From contig NZ_KL370777.1 of NCBI RefSeq assembly GCF_000701345.1, positions 131,467 to 195,466 on the forward strand: DNA of 64,000 nt. The letters run 5' to 3'. The notes under the pieces were generated by a model. The model made no database searches. It saw only the letters and a list, made by a program, of their open reading frames with translations, and was not told the origin of the DNA. This document shows, one piece after another, positions 28,150-37,065 of this stretch; position 1 is the stretch's first letter, and each line of letters begins with the position of its first letter. The stretch is from Bradyrhizobium sp. URHD0069 (GTDB lineage: Bacteria; Pseudomonadota; Alphaproteobacteria; Rhizobiales; Xanthobacteraceae). A program made the position numbers and the translations under genes.

Positions 28150-29375
28150 CGGAGGATCTAGCCGAACCCGGGACGCGACCCGCCGAGCCGGAGCGGAACG
28201 AAGCGCCAGCCCCGGCCGCGACGCCCGGGAACAACCATCAACCCCAACCGAAGGATGCAGAGCCGCAGGGCCGCAAGGTGCAGCAAGCAGACAAGCTTCC
28301 CGCGCCTCTGCCGCGCTGGCCCTTCCTGGTGGTCGGACTCGTCGTGGCGATCTTCGCCGCGGCGGTTCTGTACATCATCTTTCGGCCAAGAGCGGACGTG
28401 TGGACCGATGATGCCTATGTGATGGTGCACTACGCCACCATCGCGCCGCGCATCTCCGGTCAGGTCGCCACGGTGCCGGTGGACGACAACGACATTGTCA
28501 AGACCGGACAAGTGCTCGCAACTCTCGACCCGCGCGACAATGAGACCGCCGTGGCTGCGGCCGAGGCGGCGGTCGCGCGCGACAGATCGCAATTCGACGA
28601 GCTCTCCGCGACCGTATCACGCCAGCCGTCGATCATAGCGGAGCAACAAGCCGCCGTTGCGTCGGCGCGCGCCAGGCTCGCTTTTGCGCAGACCGACGCG
28701 CGCCGCTACGGCAATCTCGCCACGACGGGAGCCGGCACCATGCGCGAACACCAGGAAGCCGACAGCTCGCTTCAGCAGGGTCAGGCCTCGCTGGACGGCG
28801 CCGAGGCGTCGCTCGATGCGGCACGCCGGCAACTGGACGTGCTCAAGGCCCAGAGGTCCGCGGTCGAAGCTGCGCTCAAGGCCGACGAGGCCAAGCTTGA
28901 ACAGGCCAGGCTCAATCTGTCCTATACGCAGATAAGGGCACCGATCGACGGCATGGTGGGCGAGCGGTCCGTGCAGGCCGGCAACTACGTCGCGCCAGGC
29001 ACGACGTTGATGACCGTCGTGCCGCTCGACCAGGTTTATATCATAGCGAACTATCTCGAAGTGGATCTGCTGCACGTCCGCAGCGGCCAGCCCGTCACCA
29101 TCCATCTGGACGCCTATGACATCGACCTCAAAGGGACGGTGGATAGCGTGCCGCCGGCCTCCGGCGCCGCCTTTGCACCGATCGCACCCAACAATGCCAC
29201 CGGCAATTTTACCAAGATCGTGCAACGGCTGCCGGTCAAGATCGTGGTGACGCCCGGGCAACCTTTGGCTAAGCTGCTGCGCGTGGGCTTGTCGGTCGAG
29301 ACTACCATCCATACAGGACTGGAGGATGTCGTGGACGAACAGCGCAGATCGAGCGATCGTGTGACCGGGCATTGA
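28146..29375 (+). CDS. HlyD/EmrA-type membrane fusion protein
   Basis: A 409-residue periplasmic adaptor. A charged Pro/Glu-rich cytoplasmic N terminus of about 55 residues precedes one TM segment (about 57-79). Then come the lipoyl half-motif TIAPRISGQVATVPVDDND, a long coiled-coil hairpin (about 135-250) and the second half IRAPIDGMVGERSVQAGNYV. It couples the MFS pump at 26578 to the outer-membrane channel encoded 3 bases downstream. Confidence 0.87.
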   Translation: MTEDLAEPGTRPAEPERNEAPAPAATPGNNHQPQPKDAEPQGRKVQQADKLPAPLPRWPFLVVGLVVAIFAAAVLYIIFRPRADVWTDDAYVMVHYATIAPRISGQVATVPVDDNDIVKTGQVLATLDPRDNETAVAAAEAAVARDRSQFDELSATVSRQPSIIAEQQAAVASARARLAFAQTDARRYGNLATTGAGTMREHQEADSSLQQGQASLDGAEASLDAARRQLDVLKAQRSAVEAALKADEAKLEQARLNLSYTQIRAPIDGMVGERSVQAGNYVAPGTTLMTVVPLDQVYIIANYLEVDLLHVRSGQPVTIHLDAYDIDLKGTVDSVPPASGAAFAPIAPNNATGNFTKIVQRLPVKIVVTPGQPLAKLLRVGLSVETTIHTGLEDVVDEQRRSSDRVTGH

Positions 29376-29378
29376 TTA

Positions 29379-30863
29379 GTGCGTGCCTTGCGTCTGATGG
29401 CGTGTCTCTCCGGTCCGATGTTGGGCATCGGGCTGAACGGCTGCACCGTTGGGCCGGACTACCAGAGCCCGGAGCTCAAAGACGAGCCCAGGCGATCGGC
29501 GCTGAATGCCGCAAGCGTGCCGAGCCGGACGGTCGAGGGCGCGGTCGACATCGCCTGGTGGAAAAGTTTTCGGGACTTTCAGTTGTCGTCGCTGGTCGAA
29601 AGGCTGGTGGCGCAAAACCTGGACCTCGAGACCGCGGCGGAACGCGTGATCCAGAGCATCGCGCAGCGCCGGGTCGCAGTCTCCCAGGGGCTGCCGCAGA
29701 TCGAGGGGCAATCGTCGTCGACCTATAATCGCCAGAGCCCGAACGGCACGCTGTCCTTGCTCGTCCCTGCCCCCGGCGCGCCGTTGGATTATGGCCTGTT
29801 CCGGGATGGCTTGACGTCATCATGGCAATTGGACCTGTTCGGCCGGGTTCGGCGGGCGGTGGAAGCCGCCGATGCCGCCACCCTGGCGGCCGTGGAGAAC
29901 CGGCACGGCGTCGCACTCGCGGCGGTCGCGGAACTGGCGCAAAGCTACATGCTATTGCGCGGAACCCAGAACCGTCTCGAGATCGCGAAACGCAATCTGC
30001 GCCTTGCCGAAGAGAATGTGGAGCTTGTGAACAAGCGTTTCGGCGACGGGGTCGCCACCACGCTCGACCTGGCGCAAGCCCGGGCTCAACAGGCCACCAT
30101 CGCCGCAACCCTGCCGCCGCTGCGCACCCAGGAGGCGGAACTCATCAACATCATCGGCCTGCTGCTGGGCTATGCTCCCCGCGCGCTCGAGGCCGAGTTG
30201 CGCCGCGCCCGGATGGTGCCGCGCGTGCCGCGCAGGGTGCCAGTGGGCCTGCCCGGATCGCTGGTGCGCCGCCGGCCGGATGTCCGCGAGGCCGAGGCGC
30301 GACTGCATGAGGCCACCGCGCAGACCGGCGTCGCCGTGGCGAACTTCTATCCTGACGTGACTTTGAACGGCGCGGTCGGCGTGGAAAGCCTGCACCTGAG
30401 CAATCTGTTTTCCCCGACCTCGACGACTTTCGCGGTGGGGCCGGCGGTTTCGCTTCCGATCTTCGAAGGCGGCCGGTTGCGGGGCACCCTGGAACTGCGT
30501 GAATCGCAACAGCGGGAGGCTGGCACTTTCTTTCAGAAAACGGTGTTGCGGGCCTGGAAGGAGGTCGACGACGCCATCACTGCCTATCGCGAAGCGCAAC
30601 TCCGGCGTGCCGATGTTGCCCGGGCCGTCACTGAAAATCAGGCCGCGCTGCGCGCCGCCAGGCAACGCTATCAGGAGGGTGCGATCGACTTCCTGAACGT
30701 CATCGCAACACAAGCCCAGTTGCTGCAGAGCGAAAATGATCTTGCCGACAGCGACACCCAGATCGCGACCCTTCTCGTCAATCTTTATCGCGCCCTTGGT
30801 GGAGGATGGCAGATCGTGGATGTCGTCTATGGTGCAGATGACACGCCGCGACATAAGATTTGA
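29379..30863 (+). CDS. NodT/TolC-family outer-membrane efflux lipoprotein
   Basis: A 494-residue outer-membrane factor. The lipobox LNGC near residue 22 gives a lipid anchor, followed by TVGPDYQSPE, typical of NodT/OprM proteins. Two internally repeated helical-barrel regions follow, with DLFGRVRRAVEAA and LPGSLVRRRPDVREAEARL. It starts with GTG three bases after the adaptor gene and completes the tripartite pump. The ribosome site is weak, so translation is probably coupled. Confidence 0.85.
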   Translation: MRALRLMACLSGPMLGIGLNGCTVGPDYQSPELKDEPRRSALNAASVPSRTVEGAVDIAWWKSFRDFQLSSLVERLVAQNLDLETAAERVIQSIAQRRVAVSQGLPQIEGQSSSTYNRQSPNGTLSLLVPAPGAPLDYGLFRDGLTSSWQLDLFGRVRRAVEAADAATLAAVENRHGVALAAVAELAQSYMLLRGTQNRLEIAKRNLRLAEENVELVNKRFGDGVATTLDLAQARAQQATIAATLPPLRTQEAELINIIGLLLGYAPRALEAELRRARMVPRVPRRVPVGLPGSLVRRRPDVREAEARLHEATAQTGVAVANFYPDVTLNGAVGVESLHLSNLFSPTSTTFAVGPAVSLPIFEGGRLRGTLELRESQQREAGTFFQKTVLRAWKEVDDAITAYREAQLRRADVARAVTENQAALRAARQRYQEGAIDFLNVIATQAQLLQSENDLADSDTQIATLLVNLYRALGGGWQIVDVVYGADDTPRHKI

Positions 30864-30904
30864 ACACCATAGGACGCCGCCGCCAAATCGTTTGCGTGCG
30901 ACGT

Positions 30905-30944
30905 TGCAAAAATTTGCACCCTAATTGACAACACGTTGACAACA
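30905..30944. repeat. palindrome and direct repeat between convergent genes
   Basis: TGCAAA-AA-TTTGCA (30905-30918) is a perfect dyad. TTGACAACA occurs at 30925-30933 and 30936-30944. They lie between the converging efflux and SulP genes, where termination would be expected, but no GC-rich stem with a T-run is seen. Confidence 0.3.
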
Positions 30945-30978
30945 GGTGAGCCGCCTGTGTCCATTCGACGCTCCCCTC

Positions 30979-32685
30979 TTAAGGCTGCTGAACATGGGCG
31001 CGGAGCACTGAATCGAGCGTCGCGGCACGACCAAGTCCTCCAACTTTGAGCTCGACGCCGTCGGCTCGCAACAAATCGCGCAAGGATCCGTGGGCGCCGA
31101 TGATGCGCAGGGCGATGTCGCGGCTGGCAAGTTCTGCATGGAGTTCGTGCAGCATGCGCGCCCCTGCAAGGTCCAGATATGGCGCGGCGGAGAGATCGCA
31201 GACGGTCAGGCGGATGGCGGGCGCATCCGCTTCCCGGAGACGGTTCAAAACCGATTCCATGACAGCGTCGGCATTGACGTAAATCAGAGATGCTTCGGGA
31301 CGAAAGATGATTACGCCGGGCAGCGGCTCGTTCTCGGGGTGGCGCTCCAGGTCGGAAAAGTTGTTGGTACCAGGAATACGGCCGAGAAAGGCGACGTGCG
31401 GACGCGACACCCAGGCAAGCAGCAATAGTATCGAGGCTAGTGCAGCAAGCAGGATGCCCTGAAGTATTCCAAGGAGCAGCACGGCCCCGAGCGCGATCGC
31501 CGCCGCGTAAAAGTCTAGCCGGCTCAATCGCCACATGCGGAGCAGTGCCGGGAAATCCAGCAAGCCATACACCGCGGTCAACACCACGGCTGCCAGCACC
31601 GCCTTTGGAAGATTTTCAAGCAAGCCTGTCAGAAAGAGCAGGCAAAGCGCAAGCGTGATAGAGGCAAAGACCAGCGCCAGCGGTGTGCGCGCACCAGCCT
31701 TATCGTTCACCGCCGATTGCGAAAGCCCGCCGGCGACTGGATAGCCCTGCCCTATCGCTGCTGCGAGATTGGCCGCGCCGATGCCCAGAAGCTCTTGTCT
31801 TGGGTCCAATGCGTATCCGTGCTTCGCGGCGAAGGTGCGAGCCGCCGACACGCCTTCGATATAGGCCAGCAACAGGCAACCAGCGGCCAACGGAAGGATT
31901 CCCTCGACATCGCGCAATCTGAGAGCTGGGCCTGCCACGGCGGGCAGGCCCGCCGGGATTTCTCCCGTCGTCGGCACCCCGAGCGCCGGGAGCCCAAGTA
32001 CTGTGGCAGCAATGATCGCCAGCGTGACCACACCGAGCGCGATAGGCTTTCCCGGCAGCAGCCGCTCGCCCAACACGATCAATCCGATCGCGACAACACC
32101 GACTATGAGAACGACGTAGTGCATCTGGCCGAGCTGCCCGAGGAACGTCCACGCCCGGTCAAGAAAATTATGCCCCCCACCTCCAACCCCGAAAAGAGTC
32201 GGCAACTGAGTCATCGCAATGGTTAAGCCGGCGCCAGCCTTGAAGCCCACAAGAATACTGTCGCTGATCAGCTTCACCAGCGCGCTCAATCGCAACAACC
32301 AGGCGAACAGGCAAAGCGCCGCGACTGTGAAGGCTACGAGGCTGGCGATCTGAGCATACCGTTGCGCGTCCCCGTCAGCCATTGCCCCGACAGTCCCGGC
32401 AATCATGAGTGAAATGGCCGAAGTCGGCCCGATTGCAAGCTGGCGCGAAGATCCGAGCAGGGCGTATCCCAGACCACCCAGCAGGTAGCCGTAGACCCCG
32501 ACTTGCGGAGGTAGACCTGCAAGTCCTGCGTAGGCCAGGGAAACCGGAATTGCGTAGGCGGCCAACGTTACTCCGGCGATGATATCGCCGAGCAGCCAGG
32601 AAGGCTGGTATTCAGCCAACCAGCGGGACGGCGGAAACCACCAAGGCCAAGTTCGCGCTTTTGGATGTTTCGGCAAATCCATCAT
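30979..32685 (-). CDS. SulP/SLC26-family anion transporter with STAS domain
   Basis: A 568-residue transporter with the SulP signature GDIIAGVTLAAYAIPVSLAYAGLAG, about twelve TM segments to residue 430, and a C-terminal STAS domain (about 455-560) with YLDLAGARMLHELH. SulP proteins move sulfate, bicarbonate or other anions; the substrate here is unknown. It lies 93 bases after the PAS kinase gene on the same strand, so probably shares its FixK-type promoter. It starts at a double ATG. Confidence 0.87.
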   Translation of the reverse strand: MMDLPKHPKARTWPWWFPPSRWLAEYQPSWLLGDIIAGVTLAAYAIPVSLAYAGLAGLPPQVGVYGYLLGGLGYALLGSSRQLAIGPTSAISLMIAGTVGAMADGDAQRYAQIASLVAFTVAALCLFAWLLRLSALVKLISDSILVGFKAGAGLTIAMTQLPTLFGVGGGGHNFLDRAWTFLGQLGQMHYVVLIVGVVAIGLIVLGERLLPGKPIALGVVTLAIIAATVLGLPALGVPTTGEIPAGLPAVAGPALRLRDVEGILPLAAGCLLLAYIEGVSAARTFAAKHGYALDPRQELLGIGAANLAAAIGQGYPVAGGLSQSAVNDKAGARTPLALVFASITLALCLLFLTGLLENLPKAVLAAVVLTAVYGLLDFPALLRMWRLSRLDFYAAAIALGAVLLLGILQGILLAALASILLLLAWVSRPHVAFLGRIPGTNNFSDLERHPENEPLPGVIIFRPEASLIYVNADAVMESVLNRLREADAPAIRLTVCDLSAAPYLDLAGARMLHELHAELASRDIALRIIGAHGSLRDLLRADGVELKVGGLGRAATLDSVLRAHVQQP

Positions 32686-32778
32686 GCGGCGGCCAAGAAC
32701 ATCAACTACTTTTCTAAGAGCGTGAACCCATAAATCCAGAGTGGCTGGCGGACTTCCGCCTTGATACGCATTCCGGAC

Positions 32779-34032
32779 TCACGTCGGACCTCGCGTGAGG
32801 TCCGACGGCGCAATCCGCGGAAGAATGATCTGAATAATCGTGCCCGCGCCCGGCCCGCTTTCGAGTTTTAGCCGGCCACCCAGTCGCTCCGCCACGATGT
32901 TGTAGACGATGTGCAGACCGAGCCCGGTTGCCCCTTGATGGCGGCGGGTGGTGAAGAAAGGATCGAAGGCCTGACGCTTGATCTCTGGGGGCATTCCGCA
33001 TCCATCGTCGGCAAAGAGAAGTTCGATGTGAGCACTCCCGGCTGAGCTCACTTTGATATTGATCGTGCCCGTTTTCCCCGCCGGGAAAGCATGCGCTATA
33101 GAATTGAAAGCGAGGTTGGTGAGTACCTGCCCAAACGGCCCGGGATAGCTGTCCATCGAAAGATTAGGCTCGGATTGAAGCTTGATGGTGATATCGCGGT
33201 CCCGCAACTCGCGTTGAAGATGTGAAAGAACCTGTTCGGCCAGTTCGCCGGGATCGAATGTCCGCCGATGGAACTGTTGTTGATCAGCGGCCACCTGCTT
33301 GAACGACTGCACCAGTTCGGCAGCGCGGCCAAGGTTGGCTACCAGTTGGAGCGACGCCTCGTTGATTAGCGCGATAAATTCATTGAGGCTCGATCGCCTG
33401 AGGTCGCCGCGCGCCGCCTCTGCGGCGAACAGCTTCGCTTTCCGCTGCAGCGTCGAGGCGACCGTCAGGCCAATGCCGACAGGAGTATTGACCTCGTGTG
33501 CGACGCCCGCCACCAGCCGGCCGAGTGCGGCAAGCTTTTCGGCCTCGATCAGCGAGTCCTGGGTTTCGCGCAAATGTCGCAGCGCAGTCTCCGCAGCGTC
33601 TCTGGCGTTGCGGATTTCCTGCTCGGCACGCTTGCGTTCGGTGATCTCTTCGGCAGCGACGTTGACCGCAACGATCTCGCCGCTCGGTGCGCGCAGCGGG
33701 TGCCAATATGTCATCCATGAACGTTCATCGACTTGGTCCGCGCGCTGCCCGGCAACCTCGATGCCGACCACAGGCTCTCCCGTCTCCATGATCGAACGGA
33801 CGATCGCTTGGACCGAGTCCGCGAGCGCCGGCACGCAATCCCTAACAAAACGCCCGAGATGATCCTCGACCGATATGCCGCAGATCTCGGTGAGGCGTTG
33901 GTTGATCTGTAGGTACCGGCAGTCAGGCGACAGGCAAGCGAGGCCGATCGGCGCGGTGTCATAAATGAGTTGCAACGCCGGCTGTTGCGGAAAAAGCAGC
34001 ACCCCTGAAGATGATTTCTGCACCTGCGGCAA
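32779..34032 (-). CDS. PAS-domain sensor histidine kinase (orphan)
   Basis: A 417-residue soluble kinase. A PAS domain (about 18-135) with APIGLACLSPDCRYLQINQRL is followed by a coiled linker with EITERKRAEQEI, the HisKA motif VAGVAHEVNTPVGIGL, and an HATPase domain ending DDGCGMPPEIKRQAFDPFFTTRR and GATGLGLHIVYNIV. No transmembrane segment is present, so it senses an intracellular signal. The start is TTG with GGGGGCG upstream. A perfect TTGAT-N4-ATCAA box is centred about 170 bases upstream. No response regulator is adjacent; a SulP gene follows. Confidence 0.83.
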   Translation of the reverse strand: MPQVQKSSSGVLLFPQQPALQLIYDTAPIGLACLSPDCRYLQINQRLTEICGISVEDHLGRFVRDCVPALADSVQAIVRSIMETGEPVVGIEVAGQRADQVDERSWMTYWHPLRAPSGEIVAVNVAAEEITERKRAEQEIRNARDAAETALRHLRETQDSLIEAEKLAALGRLVAGVAHEVNTPVGIGLTVASTLQRKAKLFAAEAARGDLRRSSLNEFIALINEASLQLVANLGRAAELVQSFKQVAADQQQFHRRTFDPGELAEQVLSHLQRELRDRDITIKLQSEPNLSMDSYPGPFGQVLTNLAFNSIAHAFPAGKTGTINIKVSSAGSAHIELLFADDGCGMPPEIKRQAFDPFFTTRRHQGATGLGLHIVYNIVAERLGGRLKLESGPGAGTIIQIILPRIAPSDLTRGPT

Positions 34033-34043
34033 GAGCGCCCCCG

Positions 34044-34404
34044 CTACAATGATATGAGCTCACCTTTGTAAGTCGGCTTTGTTGCCAGCGGCTTTGACAC
34101 CGCTAGCGGGATCGCGAATGTCAGTGTGCGGCGGAAGACTACCTTCCAGTCCGCAGGCGGAACAGAGCTAAATTGGTGCTCCCATGGACGCCGGGCTTGA
34201 TCCAAATCAAAGTATGTCCACGCGACACATTCCCCTTGCGCCTGCAACGCGGTGCTTTGCAAGCCGCCTCCACCTGCACCTACGATCAAGCCTGCCTTCG
34301 CGAATACGGCGAACATAACCCGGAGCCTGTGCGTGCGATGACTTCGCCAATCCAGAGCAGATAAGCAGGATCAACAGAGCGAGTGCTGCTGAATGCCCAC
34401 CCAT
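34044..34404 (-). pseudogene. frameshifted remnant of a small secreted glycine-rich protein
   Basis: From the ATG at 34404 a signal peptide is read (MGGHSAALALLILLICSGLA), but the frame soon becomes basic and stops at 34207. In the next frame, from 34316, the protein-like stretch FAVFAKAGLIVGAGGGG appears, close to FTKGGFIIGVGGG of the intact gene at 43891-44334. A single-base shift near 34316 joins them. After about 25 residues the similarity ends. I read this as a broken paralogue whose end overlaps the FixK-type box at 34197. Confidence 0.5.
34197..34210. promoter_or_regulatory. FixK/FNR-type box TTGAT-CCAA-ATCAA
   Basis: Perfect 14-base dyad. It is centred 171 bases upstream of the PAS kinase start (34032), the nearest downstream gene on the minus strand. 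It is the first such box in the window. Confidence 0.7.
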
Positions 34405-34425
34405 CGGAGCAGTCCTCCTCCAATC

Positions 34426-35361
34426 TCAACCACCCGGTGCGTTGACCTTCTTCCAGGTCTGATCGGGATCGAACCACATCATGCGGTTGACAAGCGTCAT
34501 CGTGTAATCACCCAGGTCCTTCTGGTAGACCGTGCCGGAATGATTCACGAGGAAGGTCATCACGCCTGAATTGCCATACTGCGCAGGATAGGCGACAAGC
34601 GCAATTCCGCCGATCATCTTTCCCTTGACCACATAGTTCAGCGTGCCGCCGGGGGCATTCGGCCCTTGCTGCGTCAGGATCCGGTAGTAATAGCCGTGAT
34701 AGGGCGTGCGTCCTGTTCCGGCGTTGTATCCTTCGGCGGACGCCTGCGCGGCGAACTCGCCGAGCGGACTTGCATCGCCACCGGATGCCGGCCAATAGAG
34801 GCCGTCCTTCTTGCCGGTGGTACTGACGATGCGCTCGGCATAAACGCCGGTGCCGGCCCCGGTGCGATCCTTCTCCGCATACTCGTTCTGCGCATCGACA
34901 TAGGCGAGGCACGCCTGGATCGCGTCCAGTTCGTTGCGTCCGATACGCCGGTACAGGATTTCAAGCCGGCCGGCAGCGGTATCGAATTTCCAGCCAGCCT
35001 TCTGACGGGTGAGCGGTATCGGAAGCGGGGAGTCGTCGGTCCCCACGACCAGAAAGGCCTTGTCGCCTTCGATGATCACATCGCGTTTGGCGTCGTAGGC
35101 TCCCACGAACCGCTCCCGGGCTTCGCGATCCGCCACCTCATCGCCGGAGACCATAATGTCCTCGGCATCCCGACCGAGCACCTTGAGGATATCTCTCGTC
35201 GCGCCGGATTTGATGGCGTTGGCGAGCGCCGTGGCGGCATCCTCCGGTGTCTGGAAGACTCGTTGAGCGCTGGCGGACGACGTCACGAGCAGCAGGACGG
35301 CTGCTGCGATGAGACCGGAAGGAACCTTGCGACAGCTTTGGCCGAAACGAAGCTTCGTCAT
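34426..35361 (-). CDS. DUF2950-family secreted protein
   Basis: A 311-residue exported protein with a signal peptide (to SSASA) and DUF2950 features: FQTPEDAATALANAIKSG, RYRRIG-type central region with ELDAIQACLAYVDAQNEYA, YHGYYYRILTQQGP and a C-terminal YQKDLG. The ATG at 35361 has GAGGATG upstream. It begins 2 bases after the DUF3300 gene ends, and DUF3300/DUF2950 pairs recur in this lineage, so the two probably act together in the envelope. The biochemical function is unknown. Confidence 0.83.
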   Translation of the reverse strand: MTKLRFGQSCRKVPSGLIAAAVLLLVTSSASAQRVFQTPEDAATALANAIKSGATRDILKVLGRDAEDIMVSGDEVADREARERFVGAYDAKRDVIIEGDKAFLVVGTDDSPLPIPLTRQKAGWKFDTAAGRLEILYRRIGRNELDAIQACLAYVDAQNEYAEKDRTGAGTGVYAERIVSTTGKKDGLYWPASGGDASPLGEFAAQASAEGYNAGTGRTPYHGYYYRILTQQGPNAPGGTLNYVVKGKMIGGIALVAYPAQYGNSGVMTFLVNHSGTVYQKDLGDYTMTLVNRMMWFDPDQTWKKVNAPGG

Positions 35362-35363
35362 GG

Positions 35364-36947
35364 TCACATCCTCGCGCGTATCGGGATTTGCGCGCCGGCG
35401 GCGAGCCAATCCTTGTAGGTGAGGAACCTGATTCCAAGCCTGTGATAGTTGACCCTGAGATAGCCATCGTCGCCGTGCGTCACGACGCCGGGCATCAGGG
35501 CCTGCACTTCCTGTGCGATGACGCCGACATATGCCTTGTCGCTGCCGAGATAGCTGAAGCGGTAATAGCCGAGGCCGTTGTCCAGATGCCCGAGCAGGAC
35601 GACGTCGTGTTTCAGCGCGATATCGGAGCGTCGGCCGCCACTCCCGCCGCGGCCGCCACCACCCCCGGCAAACGCAGCGCCACCCCCACGGGGACCACCC
35701 CCGGCGAAGCTTGCGCGCGAAACGCCTGCACTGGCAAAACTTTGTCGACCACGTGCGGAATGAAGATTGGCCGCCCTCCCCGCCGACATGTTCCTGATGG
35801 CGGTATCGCGCCCGCCCTTGTTGCCCGCGCCGGCGGCGCGGCTGCGATCGCCCGTCTTGGCCCGATCACCGCCCTTGGCGCGATCACCCCCCTTGGCGCG
35901 ATCACCTGCCTTGGCGCGATCACCACCCCCGCGGTCGCCAGCCTTGGTGCGATCGCCCTTAGCGGCGCGATCCGCTCCTCCGCGATCTCCGGCACGATCA
36001 CCCGCACCTGTCCGGCCCTTTCCAGGGTTGAGCACTTGATCGCCAGAGCGGCCGCGGAAATTTATGCGGTCTCCGGCGCCCGCCCGCAGGTTGTTGTTGC
36101 CGAATTTCTGCTGGACGCCGGCGTTGTTGTAGCGGACGCCCTGGCGGTGAGCCGGATTGTGCTGCCAGTTGTTGCCGATATTGTTGATGTTGGTGCGGTT
36201 GATGAAGAAGTTCTTATTGCCCCAATTGCAGCCGCCGCCCCAGTAATTGCCCCAGCGGCCCAGCGCATAACCTGCGCCGAACGCAAGCCCGGTGGCGATG
36301 AGGCCGGCACCGATATAAGGCGGCGCTGCAAAATAGTAGGGCGGATAGTCGGGATAGGGCCATTCGCCATACACCACAGCCGGCTCGTAGTAAGGCACGT
36401 AGACCGTGTTGGGATCGGTCGGCTCGATCAAGATGACCTGCTTGTTCTCCTGCTGCTGAACGGTGACCTTCTGCTCCTTGGTCGAAATCAGCTTGTTGTT
36501 GTCATGGGCCGTTGCACGCAAGCGCTGGATCGCGTCCATCACGTCCGGCTGCTGGGCGAGAACCGCGTCGCCGAGATCCTTGGTCCAGTCGAGTTTGTCG
36601 CTCATCATGGAGAGCACCGAAGGCGTGCTGGCCAACGCCTTGACGCTGTCGTCCCAGCCTTGCTTGTCGACCTCGGTCTTGAGCGCGTCGTCCTTCAGCT
36701 TCTTGTGCTCGTCCAGCCAGCGGTCGGCCTGCACCACTTCCAGCGGGTAGGTCGACGCGGCCAAGAAGTTGGCCAGCAAGGCGTCGGGATATAGAGCGAT
36801 CGGCGCGACCAGCGCATCGAGTTGCTCGGGCTTTAGCAAGGTCTGTTCGGTCGGCGGCGGTTTGCCGTCGGTCGTCTGGGCCGCCGCAACGCCCGGAGTT
36901 GCGATCATGACGGCTAACGCCAGCAGAAGTTTCCCGCAACGCAACAT
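35364..36947 (-). CDS. DUF3300 protein with basic repeat and S74-like C-terminal domain
   Basis: A 527-residue exported protein. A signal peptide (MLRCGKLLLALAVM...) precedes a DUF3300 domain (about 20-260) with LDALVAPIALYPDALLA and YVPYYEPAVVYGEWPY. Next is a low-complexity region (about 315-375) of GDRAK-type repeats. The C terminus (from about 435) reads SDIALKHDVVLLG ... YVGVIAQEVQALMPG, resembling the peptidase S74 chaperone domain of phage tailspikes. GGAGGGAGAC directly before the ATG at 36947 decides the start. A perfect FixK-type box is centred 60 bases upstream. Confidence 0.82.
   Translation of the reverse strand: MLRCGKLLLALAVMIATPGVAAAQTTDGKPPPTEQTLLKPEQLDALVAPIALYPDALLANFLAASTYPLEVVQADRWLDEHKKLKDDALKTEVDKQGWDDSVKALASTPSVLSMMSDKLDWTKDLGDAVLAQQPDVMDAIQRLRATAHDNNKLISTKEQKVTVQQQENKQVILIEPTDPNTVYVPYYEPAVVYGEWPYPDYPPYYFAAPPYIGAGLIATGLAFGAGYALGRWGNYWGGGCNWGNKNFFINRTNINNIGNNWQHNPAHRQGVRYNNAGVQQKFGNNNLRAGAGDRINFRGRSGDQVLNPGKGRTGAGDRAGDRGGADRAAKGDRTKAGDRGGGDRAKAGDRAKGGDRAKGGDRAKTGDRSRAAGAGNKGGRDTAIRNMSAGRAANLHSARGRQSFASAGVSRASFAGGGPRGGGAAFAGGGGGRGGSGGRRSDIALKHDVVLLGHLDNGLGYYRFSYLGSDKAYVGVIAQEVQALMPGVVTHGDDGYLRVNYHRLGIRFLTYKDWLAAGAQIPIRARM
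35844..36010 (-). repeat. tandem GDRAK-coding repeat inside the DUF3300 gene
   Basis: Imperfect 15-21-base units built on CGATCACC-N-CCTTGGCG recur about nine times and encode (A/T)KGGDRAK-like units. The region is highly basic and glycine-rich. Such arrays vary in copy number between strains and may bind polyanions. Confidence 0.65.
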
Positions 36948-37000
36948 GTCTCCCTCCATCGCCGAATGGGTGAAGGAACGGCCGAAGCGGCGCCGCAGCT

Positions 37001-37014
37001 TTGATCAGGATCAA
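37001..37014. promoter_or_regulatory. FixK/FNR-type box TTGAT-CAGG-ATCAA
   Basis: Perfect dyad centred 60 bases upstream of the DUF3300 start. If placed at -41.5, transcription would start near 36966 and give a leader of about 19 bases containing the strong ribosome site. Confidence 0.75.
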
Positions 37015-37065
37015 GGGTCCGGTTTTCGAGCCGAACCGCACCAGCCACCGAAAGCGGCTCGCTGC

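Noticed and set aside
35388..36794. 468-codon rightward frame opposite the DUF3300 gene
   Set aside because: It is antisense to the repeat-rich DUF3300 gene, and low-complexity repeats keep the opposite strand open.
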